Numbered from the stretch's first letter, positions 23,093-32,916 are shown. The stretch is 64,000 nt of DNA from Gonocerus acuteangulatus (GCA_946811695.1 OX328124.1:25250126-25314125), one strand, 5' to 3'. The notes: generated by a model from the letters alone, not told the origin. Program-made: numbers and translations.

Positions 23093-23632
23093 TTATCCCT
23101 TAACATAAAGAGAAGACGAGGAAGACCACGTAGGCGTTGGAGCGATGTCCTCAAGTCCGTAGCTGGTCCAAATTGAATGAAAGTAGCATTTTGGACCAGC
23201 TACGGACTTGAGGACATCACTCCAACGCCTATATGGTCTTCCTCGTCTTCTCCTTAAGTTATGCGGAATCCATTTCGTAGCCTTGAGGGTCCACCTGCTA
23301 TCCTGCAATCTGGCAAGATGACCAGACCATTTCCACTTAATTTTCCTTATATGCAGGCCTATATCTGTCACTCCAGATTCTTGCCGCATAAATGAACCCC
23401 TGACTTTATCCCGTCTCCTGTAGTTCATCATGCTTCGTAGGACGGAGTTTTGCCACACTACTAGCTTGGATTCTTGCTCCTTGGTCAGTGCCCAGGTTTG
23501 GCATCCGTAACTCACAGAAGGGAGAACACAGCTTTCGAACACCATCTTCTTGTTATTCAGGCTAAAGTTACCCTTCATTACTTCTTTTAGTGGCCAATAC
23601 TTCTGCCAACCTCTTGTAATTCTTCGTAGCAC
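23093..23632 (-). pseudogene. LINE endonuclease-RT C-terminal fragment with snap-back
   Basis: A 179-codon frame reads SCVLPSVSYGCQTWALTKEQ, later RRDKVRGSFMRQESGVTDIG, KWKWSGHLARLQDSRW and RRRRGRPYRRWSDVLK. This is the conserved C-terminal region after the RT palm in LINE proteins of the RTE-like type (YG.qtW.ltk, DkvR, W.GH.aR, GRP..RW.D). The RT catalytic core is missing, so it is 5'-truncated. Beyond the RW.D motif the DNA turns back on itself (23103-23258), so the last 40 residues are an artefact of reading the inverted copy. Confidence 0.85.
23103..23258. repeat. Snap-back inverted duplication at LINE end
   Basis: About 65 bases coding the GRP..RW.D motif are present in both orientations around a 20-base spacer (about 23173-23192) with only a few mismatches. 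Confidence 0.85.
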
Positions 23633-23839
23633 TTCTTTAGCTGCACGATTATTAATGGATATAAGTTGTCCAAAGTAAATAAATTCATCTACGTCCTGTA
23701 GTATGTATATGAATTTATTTTGGAATGGTATTGCTTAATGCACTGCCACCTTCAACTCACTTTCCGAAGATGCAGACCATCAAAAATAAACCATAAAAAC
23801 AAATAATTAAAAAAATAAATAAATTACTTAATAAAATTT

Positions 23840-23872
23840 TCACTAATCCTACCTACTAGATGAGGAAAATGA
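23840..23872 (+). repeat. Fragment with TCCTACCTACTAG core
   Basis: AATCCTACCTACTAGATGAGG matches the core word of the TCCTGCCTA repeat family seen at 15276-15410 and 33890-34020. Confidence 0.4.
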
Positions 23873-24084
23873 GTTTCTCTGAGTGTCGGTTAACAAGATA
23901 GCGGTCATAATTTTTATTTCTTCGCCAGGGAACTTTTTAGTGATTCCCAAAACAAACGATTGGACAAGTTCTTTAACCAAACAAATCGGTTCATTTGACG
24001 GAGGCCAACAATCATATATATGCCTTTAAAAGCCGATTTTGTTTATTATATTGGAACGAAACTCCGCTTACATAGTGATCTTCT

Positions 24085-24725
24085 CAAATAAAAGATTTTT
24101 GTAAGGGTTTGGTCGTCTTTTCTTAATAAAACCACATTTTTTATAGGAATACACTTAATGGGTGGTAAAAAACTCCTCTTCCCCCACCCACTCCTCACAC
24201 TTACGCATTTGATCATCCACAGTAAGAAATGATTACACATCCGTGCGTCTTAGTCCTCGGTATGCCTTTTTTCATTATGTAATTTTTTTTTTTTTTTGTT
24301 TTGTCTGTATGTTTAACGGCGTATCAACACTTGGGCTATTAACGCCGGGCTGTCTATAGGTTGCTACCCTTTTATAACGTCAACAGCACGTGGTCGGTCA
24401 CCCATTCAGGTACTGACCTCGCCCGATTTGCTTAACTTCTTTGATCAACGGGAACCGGTGTATTCAACGTGGCTATGGCCGTTGGACTTGTAATTGTTAA
24501 TTTTATATCTGTATGTATGTTACTCATCTATGTCTTAAATTTGTGCTATATAATTTGTGCAGATGTTAATAACGCTTTATTATTTAAAAAAAAAAAATTC
24601 TTAAATCAGCATTGAACTACTTACAATTTAAGCTCTAGGTATAGCGCACACTTAATGTATAATGTTTTTCTGTTTTTTAAAAATGTAGTTTTATTAAGAC
24701 ACAACGACCGAACCCTGACAATATC
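24085..24725. repeat. Inverted pair of a coding-like word around the 5S SINE
   Basis: Minus strand 24100-24150 reads KNVVLLRKDDQTLTK and plus strand 24680-24725 reads KNVVLLRHNDRTLTI. The DNA is about 75-80% alike over 45 bases. The plus copy continues as a 93-codon frame (24655-24936) with FHECKLKSYIISESAERYAD, which looks coding by composition but matches nothing I recognise. Confidence 0.45.
24285..24488 (-). repeat. 5S rRNA-derived SINE
   Basis: On the minus strand bases 24486-24379 read as a 5S rRNA: CCAACGGCCATAGCCACGTT, GAATACACCGGTTCCCGTTG, AGTTAAGCAAATCGGGCGAG, GTCAGTACCTGAATGGGTGA. The internal promoter boxes (AGTTAAGCA and GGTCAGTACC...GGGTGACC) survive. The tail has CGGCGTTAATAGCCC...GATACGCCGTTAAA and a poly(A). 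TGTAATT flanks it on both sides (24278-24284, 24489-24495). A 5S head with a shared LINE-type tail defines a SINE3-like element rather than a 5S gene. The head has about 10-12 changes from typical arthropod 5S, and the family would be transcribed by RNA polymerase III. Confidence 0.9.
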
Positions 24726-24936
24726 TACCTTCTCATCACCAACGGTCAATGATCTACTCTCATTAAAAGATATTTTGAAGAAAAGAGATTTAAACATATT
24801 CTTTCATGAATGCAAGCTCAAAAGCTACATTATCTCAGAAAGCGCTGAAAGGTACGCTGACAGGTCGACAAAAATAAATTTCATCCCCAGTACTCAAATA
24901 GATCCGGCAGATAAATCTATAATATCCATCAAATAA
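24655..24936 (+). CDS. Unrecognised coding-like fragment
   Basis: The 93-codon frame has balanced composition: KNVVLLRHNDRTLTISTFSS, LKDILKKRDLNIFFHECK, SYIISESAERYADRSTK. There is no low-complexity bias. The first third is also found inverted at 24100-24150, so it belongs to a repeated sequence, probably an unidentified transposon protein. The start is arbitrary. Confidence 0.3.
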   Translation: MYNVFLFFKNVVLLRHNDRTLTISTFSSPTVNDLLSLKDILKKRDLNIFFHECKLKSYIISESAERYADRSTKINFIPSTQIDPADKSIISIK

Positions 24937-25146
24937 TGAAACCAATTTCATGGAGCACAATAATTTTTGGTTAATACATAGTGGAAAATGATAAAATTTT
25001 TCGCAAAGATCGCAAACTCTGACGTATAGAGCCTGTCATTACCCGCAAAGATGGCAAACACGGACACATAGAGCCTGTCATATTTTGCTGCCCCTATTGT
25101 CCTTACCGCCTCCACACAGAAGATCCACTAACAAAGTAGGTAAGTT

Positions 25147-25324
25147 GTGTTGAAAGTGGACCTGCCCTTTATCCCTCAAGACGAGGAGGCATGTTGTCAG
25201 AAAGCTATTGTTGAGCTTGTCATGGATGACGCTACTAATCCTCTCACTCAGCTATTAGGCCCAGTAAAAGCCGACACATTTTTTACAGCCGTTTTTTCCT
25301 CCCTCATGAAAGCTCTGGGTGTAA
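25147..25324 (+). CDS. Unrecognised coding-like fragment ending at palindrome boundary
   Basis: VDLPFIPQDEEACCQKAIVE, LVMDDATNPLTQLLGPVKAD, TFFTAVFSSLMKALGVKK is a plausible globular sequence with acidic and helical stretches. A pyrimidine-rich tract ending CACACAG and an AGGTAAGT donor-like word lie just upstream (25088-25148). The reading frame leaves this sequence at 25324, where the palindrome arm begins, so the gene or element has been broken there. The family is not recognised. Confidence 0.35.
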
Positions 25325-26576
25325 AAAAGATTAGGTTTTTCGCTATACATGGCTGCTAAGGAAAAAATTCTTCTAATATATTAAACATAAAACGTAAATA
25401 CATTAAATAATCATTTAAGAGTGTTGCCACAAGTCGAGAAGACATTCCCTCTCCTATCTAACCGATTGACAAATTATCAAACTCGAAGAAACTATCACTG
25501 CAAATAAAAAAGTCCGTCACGCAGGAACTGCATAACTAAGCACTTTCCTCAGAATTTGGGTAGTGTAGATTGCTTTCCAGAACAATTTGCTTAAAATATC
25601 CTACATAAATAAAATAAAAACATGAATAGTTCTCTTTTAAATTTGTAATGAGTAACTGATCAATTAATAATTTGCTTCCAGAGTTATGTCTACACATGGT
25701 ACCTATTACACTTCGTAATAAATACAAAAAACCTCATATTATCGTATTTTGATCTAACGCAGGAACAGGATACAGTCACTCTAGTGGTAGAAAGCGCTCC
25801 TTGCGGCGGCTTTGTGAACCTACGTCTGACGGGCTTTTCTATTGAAATATATTACAAATTAAACCCCCGCTTTCCGATTGACCGATTCAGCTCATTTCTA
25901 CAACACTTCTTTCTCATGAGTTACCCACGACGTATACCGCGTTTCGTTACAATACAGCAGAAATTACGACCGGTATGAGTATATTAAGAATTTGGGTCAG
26001 GAGTAAACCCCCCCTTCTAATGAACCGATTTAGTTTATTTTTACAACACATATTTACCTGTAGATTACCACTACGAATGCCGAGTTTCGTCGAAATATAC
26101 CAAAAATCACTGCTGGTAGTGGCGAATTGGTATTGTGGGTCCGGAGTAAACCCCCCCTCCTAATGAACCGATTTAGTTTATTTTTACAACAGTTATTTAC
26201 CTGTGGATTACCACTACGAATACCGAGTTCCGTTGAAATATACCAAAAATCACGGCTGGTAGTGGCGAATTGGTATTGTGGGTCCGGAGTAAACCCCCCT
26301 TCTAATGAACCGATTTAGTTCATTTTTATATCTCACTTTTCTCTCTATATTACCACTACGAATACCAAGTTTCGTTGAAATATAACAAATATTACGGCTG
26401 ACATAGTCAAATTAGTGTTTTGGGTTCGGGGTAAACCCCCCCTTCCGGTGGACCGACTTTGGTGGTTAACGAACTCGTTCAATCGTTTGCTAATTGAATG
26501 CTATATACCAAGTTTCGTGACGAAAAAACAAAAACTCTGGCCGCTATCGTGTTAACAGACACATATATATATAGTG
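25324..26576 (-). repeat. Left palindrome arm, non-Penelope part
   Basis: This 1.25-kb stretch is the reverse complement of 31669-32916 with very few differences (one noted: TTAG here against TAAG at 32220 when read in one orientation). It contains five tandem modules of about 142 bases (see 25850-26572) and, below 25780, unique AT-rich DNA with no gene. Confidence 0.95.
25850..26572 (-). repeat. Five ~142-bp modules, Helitron-type
   Basis: Each unit contains GAGTAAACCCCCC, AATGAACCGATTTAG, CCACTACGAATACC and a TTCGTTGAAATATA-type word. The array ends at TGTTAACAGACACATATATA, which read on the minus strand resembles the TATATATGTGTCTG start of a Helitron-like family. The mirrored array is at 31670-32395. 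Confidence 0.7.
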
Positions 26577-26677
26577 TAGATGGAGATAGTTAGCCGCTGT
26601 AGAGATACGAAGACAGGTATAGTTGGGATTCGGCTAGGAGAAAAACGTCAGACTTTCAAAAAGAAATCTGTATTTTG

Positions 26678-26712
26678 GACGTTTCGACTGCAACAATGGC
26701 AGCCTTCTTCAG
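26678..26712 (-). ncRNA. Hammerhead-like core in inverted pLTR
   Basis: On the minus strand CTGAAGA, the stem GGCTGC/GCAGTC, GAAAC and GTC occur in order. It is identical to the copies at 31528 and 33704. Confidence 0.6.
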
Positions 26713-27257
26713 CTAAAAAATATATACAACTTATAAGTAACGAAATTGTACAACTAGTAAGTAAAAGACAGGCAGAAATGAGCGGAGTATATATATCAAT
26801 ACAATAAATTTTAACCAATCTTATTTTTAAAAACAATGAAAATACAGTAGTTGGAAAGTAAACAGCATGTAGAAAGTGTTAGTAAAAACAGTACAAAAAA
26901 AATTAAACAGTAAAAACAACGAACATTTTTTATGTAGTGAGAAACAAAATCTATTTTATAAGTGAAAACAATTTATAACAATTAATATATAGATACATAC
27001 CACTAGAGAATGCCTAGGGGGGAGGGAGGAAGACCTTGATGACAACTTAGGTAACCATGGTTGAATGTATGAGGGACAGCAACTACACAGGGGGTTTTAT
27101 AGTTTTGACTGGGGGAGGGGTGAGGAAGCGGTAAGTCGGTAAAGATGAAAGAAGAGCAATTGCTGGGTTGTAAAAGCGGGTTGTAAAGGTGTTAAGAGTT
27201 TTGGGACACACAGGTAGAAAAATTGTCTGGAGCCTGGGAACAAAGATAAAAAGGAGG

Positions 27258-27956
27258 TCAGGACAATTTATGGAAGACGGCGGAGTAGGCAGGGGAGATG
27301 TTTTGTTTGTCGGTTTTGTAATTAATGTTGTTGGGGTTTAAGTTAATGTGGACGCATTCGGAAATCTGTCGTTTTTTGGTGTTTCGTTCTGTGGAAAGTA
27401 TTTTTGTGTCGTCAAAGTTGAAAGTGTGTTTTTTTGTTATGGCGTGTTTTGCGAGGGCGGATTTGTGGATTTCTTTGTTTTTTACTGTTCGTTTGTGTTG
27501 TGTTATGCGGGAGTGAATATAATTTTTGGTTTCACCTATGTATACTGCATTACAGGAGGGGGTTTGGCAGGGTATTTGGTAAACGCAGTGGGTAGTGCAG
27601 TCATAGGGAATGGGATCTTTGAGTTTGGTGTACAATGTAGTTAGTTTGTTTGTGGTTTTTAACCCAAAGTTTAGTGACGGGAGGGCTTTTTTTAAAGTCT
27701 TTGTGAGTTTTTCAGTCAGTCCTGGTGTGTATGTCAGGGAACGAAATATCTGGAGGGAGGATTCGAGGGAGGTATTGGGGGAGGTGGCATTGAAGGATTG
27801 GGATTTTATTTGTTTTATAAGCCGGTTTATGAGGTTGGGGGGGAATTGATTCAGTGTTAAAATTTCGGTAGCTTTATTCAAGTTTTCATTGTGGAAGGAC
27901 TCATGGGATAAGGAGAGGGCGCGGCGAAGAAGGTTCCGAGCTACATTGGTTTTCAT
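27258..27956 (-). pseudogene. Penelope-like protein, C-terminal 232 codons
   Basis: The translation is identical to residues 585-816 of the full-length protein (28532-30982) and starts at an internal methionine. It covers the end of the RT thumb region and the complete GIY-YIG nuclease domain but lacks all RT catalytic motifs. It is intact as far as it goes. Confidence 0.93.
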
Positions 27957-27974
27957 GTGGTAAGGATGGGAAGA

Positions 27975-28533
27975 GCTTCCTCACCCCTCCCCCAGTCAAA
28001 ACTATAAAACCCCCTGTGTAGTTGCTGTCCCTCATACATTCAACCATGGTTACCTAAGTTGTCATCAAGGTCTTCCTCCCTCCCCCCTAGGCATTCTCTA
28101 GTGGTATGTATCTATATATTAATTGTTATAAATTGTTTTCACTTATAAAATAGATTTTGTTTCTCACTACATAAAAAATTTTCGTTGTTTTTACTGTTTA
28201 ATTTTTTTTGTACTGTTTTTACTAACACTTTCTACATGCTGTTTACTTTCCAACTACTGTATTTTCATTGTTTTTAAAAATAAGATTGGTTAAAATTTAT
28301 TGTATTGATATATATACTCCGCTCATTTCTGCCTGTCTTTTACTTACTAGTTGTACAATTTCGTTACTTATAAGTTGCATATATTTTTTAGCTGAAGAAG
28401 GCTGCCATTGTTGTAGTCGAAACGTCCAAAATACAGATTTCTTTTTGAAAGTCTGACGTTTTTCTCCTAGCCGAATCCCAACTATACCTGTCTTCGTATC
28501 TCTACAGCGGCTAACTATCTCCATCTACACTAT
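27975..28533 (+). repeat. Left pLTR of Penelope-like element
   Basis: A direct repeat of 31112-31668. It differs at three positions I can see (AAAATTTTCG for AAAATGTTCG near 28181, GTTGCATAT for GTTGTATAT near 28378, TTGTAGTCG for TTGCAGTCG at 28414), whereas the other three pLTR copies agree with each other. A short 5' remainder upstream of the pLTR sequence is absent. Confidence 0.93.
28392..28426 (+). ncRNA. Hammerhead-like core in left pLTR
   Basis: CTGAAGA, then GGCTGC...GTAGTC (stem II, with C-to-T giving a G-U pair), then GAAAC and GTC. Pairing is kept despite the substitution. One extra A precedes stem II compared with the canonical CUGANGA-stem junction. Confidence 0.6.
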
Positions 28534-30982
28534 GAACTTCCCGGGACCGTGCCAACGTGCACCAAAAGACGCGAAACCACTAATCAACCGGATCTCCAAA
28601 TTAGCGAAGAATTTGGTTAAGAAGAAAGAAGGTTTGATATTCCTCCTAAAGTGTAAGTCGCACCATTTTTTACCGTTACACATTTCTACAGCCACCAACC
28701 ACATTAACCCATGCAACAACTTCTCTCCAGCTCATAAACAGTTTGTAAACGCCAAATTACAATTTCAAAAAAAATTGCTTAACGTAGAAATAGCGAACTT
28801 AAATTATGAGATAAGAAAATTGGAACATCTGTTAGAATCCCAATACAATTTGTTAAGAGGGGAAGTTGACCAAACCCTTTTCGATGAAATAGTAATTTTT
28901 GTCTCTAACATAACCAACAATTTAAAATCTAAATTAAAAATCAAGTTATTCCAAAAATTTAATAAAACTTACCAAATTAACGTCCATCATCCCAAAGGAA
29001 ACACAAAATGGGTAAAGAATATATCCTCGGTCAACCTCCCCCCACATGTTAATCATATCCTTAGTCTAGGAGATAAGTTTTCACTGCCCCCTAATTCTAA
29101 TAACAATATACCTAAAGTAATTACAGACGTAGAGTATATATTAAAAACCCTACCATGTAAGGAGGAAGACTTAACCCGTTCCCAAATAGTTAACTCCATC
29201 ACTAATTTCCTACAAACTCCGTCCCCTAATCCCACCCACCTTTCCACTGACTTCTACAAAGACCTGAAAGCCACCAGAACTTTCCTACACTCACACGACA
29301 AACAGATTATTTGCACCAAAGCTGACAAAGGGAACGTGACGGTCATAATGGACAGAACTGACTACGACAACAAAATGAATAACTTACTTAACGACACTAA
29401 TACGTACACCCCTATTCCCAAAGACATCACCCTCAGACTGGAAAGACAATTTAATGAACATACCAAACAACTCCTACAGTTGAAAGAAATAGACAGAAAG
29501 ACCCACCGCCAATTAATTTCTCACAACTCTCTGCCTCCCCGAGCTTATGGCCTCCCTAAAATTCATAAACCCGGAAACCCCCTCCGACCCATCATTTCGA
29601 ATATTAATTCTCCCGCTTCCAAATTGAGTAAATTTTTGCTCCCCGCGTTACAAGCCTTAAGCCATAATAACCCGTACGATATAAAAAATTCTTACGATCT
29701 TATATCAAGATTATCTAATTTCACTGTACCCCCCGGACATATCCTGATCTCATTTGATGCCACATCCCTTTTTACCAACGTCCCTCTAACAATAACGTTA
29801 GAAATTATCCAAAATAATTGGTCCTCTATAGAACCTCACAGCCCCCTATCTTTTCAATATTTTGTTGACAGCCTCAAATTATGCGTCAACAGTGGTTTTT
29901 TCAAATACAACGGACAATTTTACCAACAAATCGAAGGGTTAGCTATGGGTAACTGCCTTGCTCCAGACTTATCCTCGATCTTTCTTACTGACTTACTCAA
30001 CACTTTCGTCCCACTGTTCCCCCAGGACATATCTTTCATTTGCAAGTTTGTAGATGACCTCCTGCTAATTATCAACCCTGATAGACTAACTGACATACTA
30101 GACTGCTTCAACTCCTATCATCCCAGACTACAATTTACGGTGGAGACTGAACAAGACCAACAACTCCCCTACTTGGACGTTCTACTTATCAGACAGACTG
30201 ACGGCACTATCATCACAAACTGGTATACTAAACCTACATATTCTGGACGTTTACTCAATTTCCACTCTTCCCATCCTTACCACATGAAAACCAATGTAGC
30301 TCGGAACCTTCTTCGCCGCGCCCTCTCCTTATCCCATGAGTCCTTCCACAATGAAAACTTGAATAAAGCTACCGAAATTTTAACACTGAATCAATTCCCC
30401 CCCAACCTCATAAACCGGCTTATAAAACAAATAAAATCCCAATCCTTCAATGCCACCTCCCCCAATACCTCCCTCGAATCCTCCCTCCAGATATTTCGTT
30501 CCCTGACATACACACCAGGACTGACTGAAAAACTCACAAAGACTTTAAAAAAAGCCCTCCCGTCACTAAACTTTGGGTTAAAAACCACAAACAAACTAAC
30601 TACATTGTACACCAAACTCAAAGATCCCATTCCCTATGACTGCACTACCCACTGCGTTTACCAAATACCCTGCCAAACCCCCTCCTGTAATGCAGTATAC
30701 ATAGGTGAAACCAAAAATTATATTCACTCCCGCATAACACAACACAAACGAACAGTAAAAAACAAAGAAATCCACAAATCCGCCCTCGCAAAACACGCCA
30801 TAACAAAAAAACACACTTTCAACTTTGACGACACAAAAATACTTTCCACAGAACGAAACACCAAAAAACGACAGATTTCCGAATGCGTCCACATTAACTT
30901 AAACCCCAACAACATTAATTACAAAACCGACAAACAAAACATCTCCCCTGCCTACTCCGCCGTCTTCCATAAATTGTCCTGA
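28532..30982 (+). CDS. Penelope-like reverse transcriptase with GIY-YIG endonuclease
   Basis: The 816-residue protein copies element RNA and nicks target DNA. After a basic, coiled-coil-like N-terminus (about 1-130), KADKGNVTVIMDR (about 263-275) is the Penelope signature. PPRAYGLPKIHKPGNPLRPI follows, then RT motif A SFDATSLFTNVP (D about 409), motif B QIEGLAMGNCLAP (about 465-478) and motif C FVDD (506-509, usually YVDD). Then come LPYLDVLLIR and the thumb with HPYHMKTNVARNLLRRA. The C-terminal GIY-YIG nuclease has VYQIPC (about 709-714), AVYIGETKN (about 722-730), an SR..QHK arginine and a downstream acidic residue. The ATG lies at the pLTR junction. Length and order match complete family members; no stop or frameshift is present. 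Long antisense frames here are shadows. Confidence 0.97.
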   Translation: MNFPGPCQRAPKDAKPLINRISKLAKNLVKKKEGLIFLLKCKSHHFLPLHISTATNHINPCNNFSPAHKQFVNAKLQFQKKLLNVEIANLNYEIRKLEHLLESQYNLLRGEVDQTLFDEIVIFVSNITNNLKSKLKIKLFQKFNKTYQINVHHPKGNTKWVKNISSVNLPPHVNHILSLGDKFSLPPNSNNNIPKVITDVEYILKTLPCKEEDLTRSQIVNSITNFLQTPSPNPTHLSTDFYKDLKATRTFLHSHDKQIICTKADKGNVTVIMDRTDYDNKMNNLLNDTNTYTPIPKDITLRLERQFNEHTKQLLQLKEIDRKTHRQLISHNSLPPRAYGLPKIHKPGNPLRPIISNINSPASKLSKFLLPALQALSHNNPYDIKNSYDLISRLSNFTVPPGHILISFDATSLFTNVPLTITLEIIQNNWSSIEPHSPLSFQYFVDSLKLCVNSGFFKYNGQFYQQIEGLAMGNCLAPDLSSIFLTDLLNTFVPLFPQDISFICKFVDDLLLIINPDRLTDILDCFNSYHPRLQFTVETEQDQQLPYLDVLLIRQTDGTIITNWYTKPTYSGRLLNFHSSHPYHMKTNVARNLLRRALSLSHESFHNENLNKATEILTLNQFPPNLINRLIKQIKSQSFNATSPNTSLESSLQIFRSLTYTPGLTEKLTKTLKKALPSLNFGLKTTNKLTTLYTKLKDPIPYDCTTHCVYQIPCQTPSCNAVYIGETKNYIHSRITQHKRTVKNKEIHKSALAKHAITKKHTFNFDDTKILSTERNTKKRQISECVHINLNPNNINYKTDKQNISPAYSAVFHKLS

Positions 30983-31111
30983 CCTCCTTTTTATCTTTGT
31001 TCCCAGGCTCCAGACAATTTTTCTACCTGTGTGTCCCAAAACTCTTAACACCTTTACAACCCGCTTTTACAACCCAGCAATTGCTCTTCTTTCATCTTTA
31101 CCGACTTACCG

Positions 31112-31668
31112 CTTCCTCACCCCTCCCCCAGTCAAAACTATAAAACCCCCTGTGTAGTTGCTGTCCCTCATACATTCAACCATGGTTACCTAAGTTGTCA
31201 TCAAGGTCTTCCTCCCTCCCCCCTAGGCATTCTCTAGTGGTATGTATCTATATATTAATTGTTATAAATTGTTTTCACTTATAAAATAGATTTTGTTTCT
31301 CACTACATAAAAAATGTTCGTTGTTTTTACTGTTTAATTTTTTTTGTACTGTTTTTACTAACACTTTCTACATGCTGTTTACTTTCCAACTACTGTATTT
31401 TCATTGTTTTTAAAAATAAGATTGGTTAAAATTTATTGTATTGATATATATACTCCGCTCATTTCTGCCTGTCTTTTACTTACTAGTTGTACAATTTCGT
31501 TACTTATAAGTTGTATATATTTTTTAGCTGAAGAAGGCTGCCATTGTTGCAGTCGAAACGTCCAAAATACAGATTTCTTTTTGAAAGTCTGACGTTTTTC
31601 TCCTAGCCGAATCCCAACTATACCTGTCTTCGTATCTCTACAGCGGCTAACTATCTCCATCTACACTA
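31112..31668 (+). repeat. Right pLTR of Penelope-like element
   Basis: A direct repeat of the left pLTR beginning CTTCCTCACCCCTCCCCC and ending ATCTCCATCTACACTAT. On its outer side the sequence continues into TATATATATGTGTCTGTTAA, where the palindrome arm carries on. Confidence 0.93.
31528..31562 (+). ncRNA. Hammerhead-like core in right pLTR
   Basis: CTGAAGA (31528-31534), a six-pair stem II GGCTGC/GCAGTC (31536-31541 with 31549-31554), GAAA (31555-31558) and CGTC. Cleavage after GTC with a two-base stem III would suit a dimeric type-I hammerhead. Alternatively CGTC pairs with GACG (31591-31594), enclosing a further AGATTTC/GAAAGTCT hairpin. Hammerheads are known in Penelope pLTRs; activity of this variant, with one extra A before stem II, is not shown. 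Confidence 0.6.
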
Positions 31669-32916
31669 TATATATATGTGTCTGTTAACACGATAGCGGC
31701 CAGAGTTTTTGTTTTTTCGTCACGAAACTTGGTATATAGCATTCAATTAGCAAACGATTGAACGAGTTCGTTAACCACCAAAGTCGGTCCACCGGAAGGG
31801 GGGGTTTACCCCGAACCCAAAACACTAATTTGACTATGTCAGCCGTAATATTTGTTATATTTCAACGAAACTTGGTATTCGTAGTGGTAATATAGAGAGA
31901 AAAGTGAGATATAAAAATGAACTAAATCGGTTCATTAGAAGGGGGGTTTACTCCGGACCCACAATACCAATTCGCCACTACCAGCCGTGATTTTTGGTAT
32001 ATTTCAACGGAACTCGGTATTCGTAGTGGTAATCCACAGGTAAATAACTGTTGTAAAAATAAACTAAATCGGTTCATTAGGAGGGGGGGTTTACTCCGGA
32101 CCCACAATACCAATTCGCCACTACCAGCAGTGATTTTTGGTATATTTCGACGAAACTCGGCATTCGTAGTGGTAATCTACAGGTAAATATGTGTTGTAAA
32201 AATAAACTAAATCGGTTCATAAGAAGGGGGGGTTTACTCCTGACCCAAATTCTTAATATACTCATACCGGTCGTAATTTCTGCTGTATTGTAACGAAACG
32301 CGGTATACGTCGTGGGTAACTCATGAGAAAGAAGTGTTGTAGAAATGAGCTGAATCGGTCAATCGGAAAGCGGGGGTTTAATTTGTAATATATTTCAATA
32401 GAAAAGCCCGTCAGACGTAGGTTCACAAAGCCGCCGCAAGGAGCGCTTTCTACCACTAGAGTGACTGTATCCTGTTCCTGCGTTAGATCAAAATACGATA
32501 ATATGAGGTTTTTTGTATTTATTACGAAGTGTAATAGGTACCATGTGTAGACATAACTCTGGAAGCAAATTATTAATTGATCAGTTACTCATTACAAATT
32601 TAAAAGAGAACTATTCATGTTTTTATTTTATTTATGTAGGATATTTTAAGCAAATTGTTCTGGAAAGCAATCTACACTACCCAAATTCTGAGGAAAGTGC
32701 TTAGTTATGCAGTTCCTGCGTGACGGACTTTTTTATTTGCAGTGATAGTTTCTTCGAGTTTGATAATTTGTCAATCGGTTAGATAGGAGAGGGAATGTCT
32801 TCTCGACTTGTGGCAACACTCTTAAATGATTATTTAATGTATTTACGTTTTATGTTTAATATATTAGAAGAATTTTTTCCTTAGCAGCCATGTATAGCGA
32901 AAAACCTAATCTTTTT
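31669..32916 (+). repeat. Right palindrome arm, non-Penelope part
   Basis: The mirror of 25324-26576, including the five 142-bp modules (31670-32395). The module side ends with GGAGCGCTTTCTACCACTAG at 32459, a possible Helitron-like CTAG terminus. The rest (32460-32916) is AT-rich without a gene. It ends at CCTAATCTTTTT, where the third Penelope copy starts. Confidence 0.95.

Larger units (their letters stand above)
26577..27974 (-). mobile_element. 5'-truncated inverted Penelope copy
   Basis: This is the reverse complement of 30268-31668: the last 232 codons of the ORF, the 3' region and one pLTR. Its truncated end joins head-to-head with the full-length copy at about 27974, within a shared G or AG. 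Inverted or tandem truncated copies at the 5' end are typical of Penelope-like insertions. Confidence 0.93.
27975..31668 (+). mobile_element. Full-length Penelope-like retroelement
   Basis: Two direct pLTRs (27975-28533 and 31112-31668) enclose a single uninterrupted 816-codon ORF. The ORF start codon lies exactly at the pLTR/internal junction. RT plus a C-terminal GIY-YIG endonuclease and hammerhead-like motifs in the pLTRs define the Penelope class, distinct from LTR and LINE elements. The right pLTR ends CATCTACACTAT and passes into a (TA)-rich target. With an intact ORF and near-identical repeats it may be recently or currently active. Confidence 0.96.

Noticed and set aside
24379..24486. 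Functional 5S rRNA gene on the minus strand
   Set aside because: It carries many substitutions, incomplete ends, a SINE tail with poly(A) and a target duplication, so it is a SINE.
30391..30915. Minus-strand frames inside the Penelope ORF, repeated in the arms
   Set aside because: They are antisense shadows of the GIY-YIG coding region.
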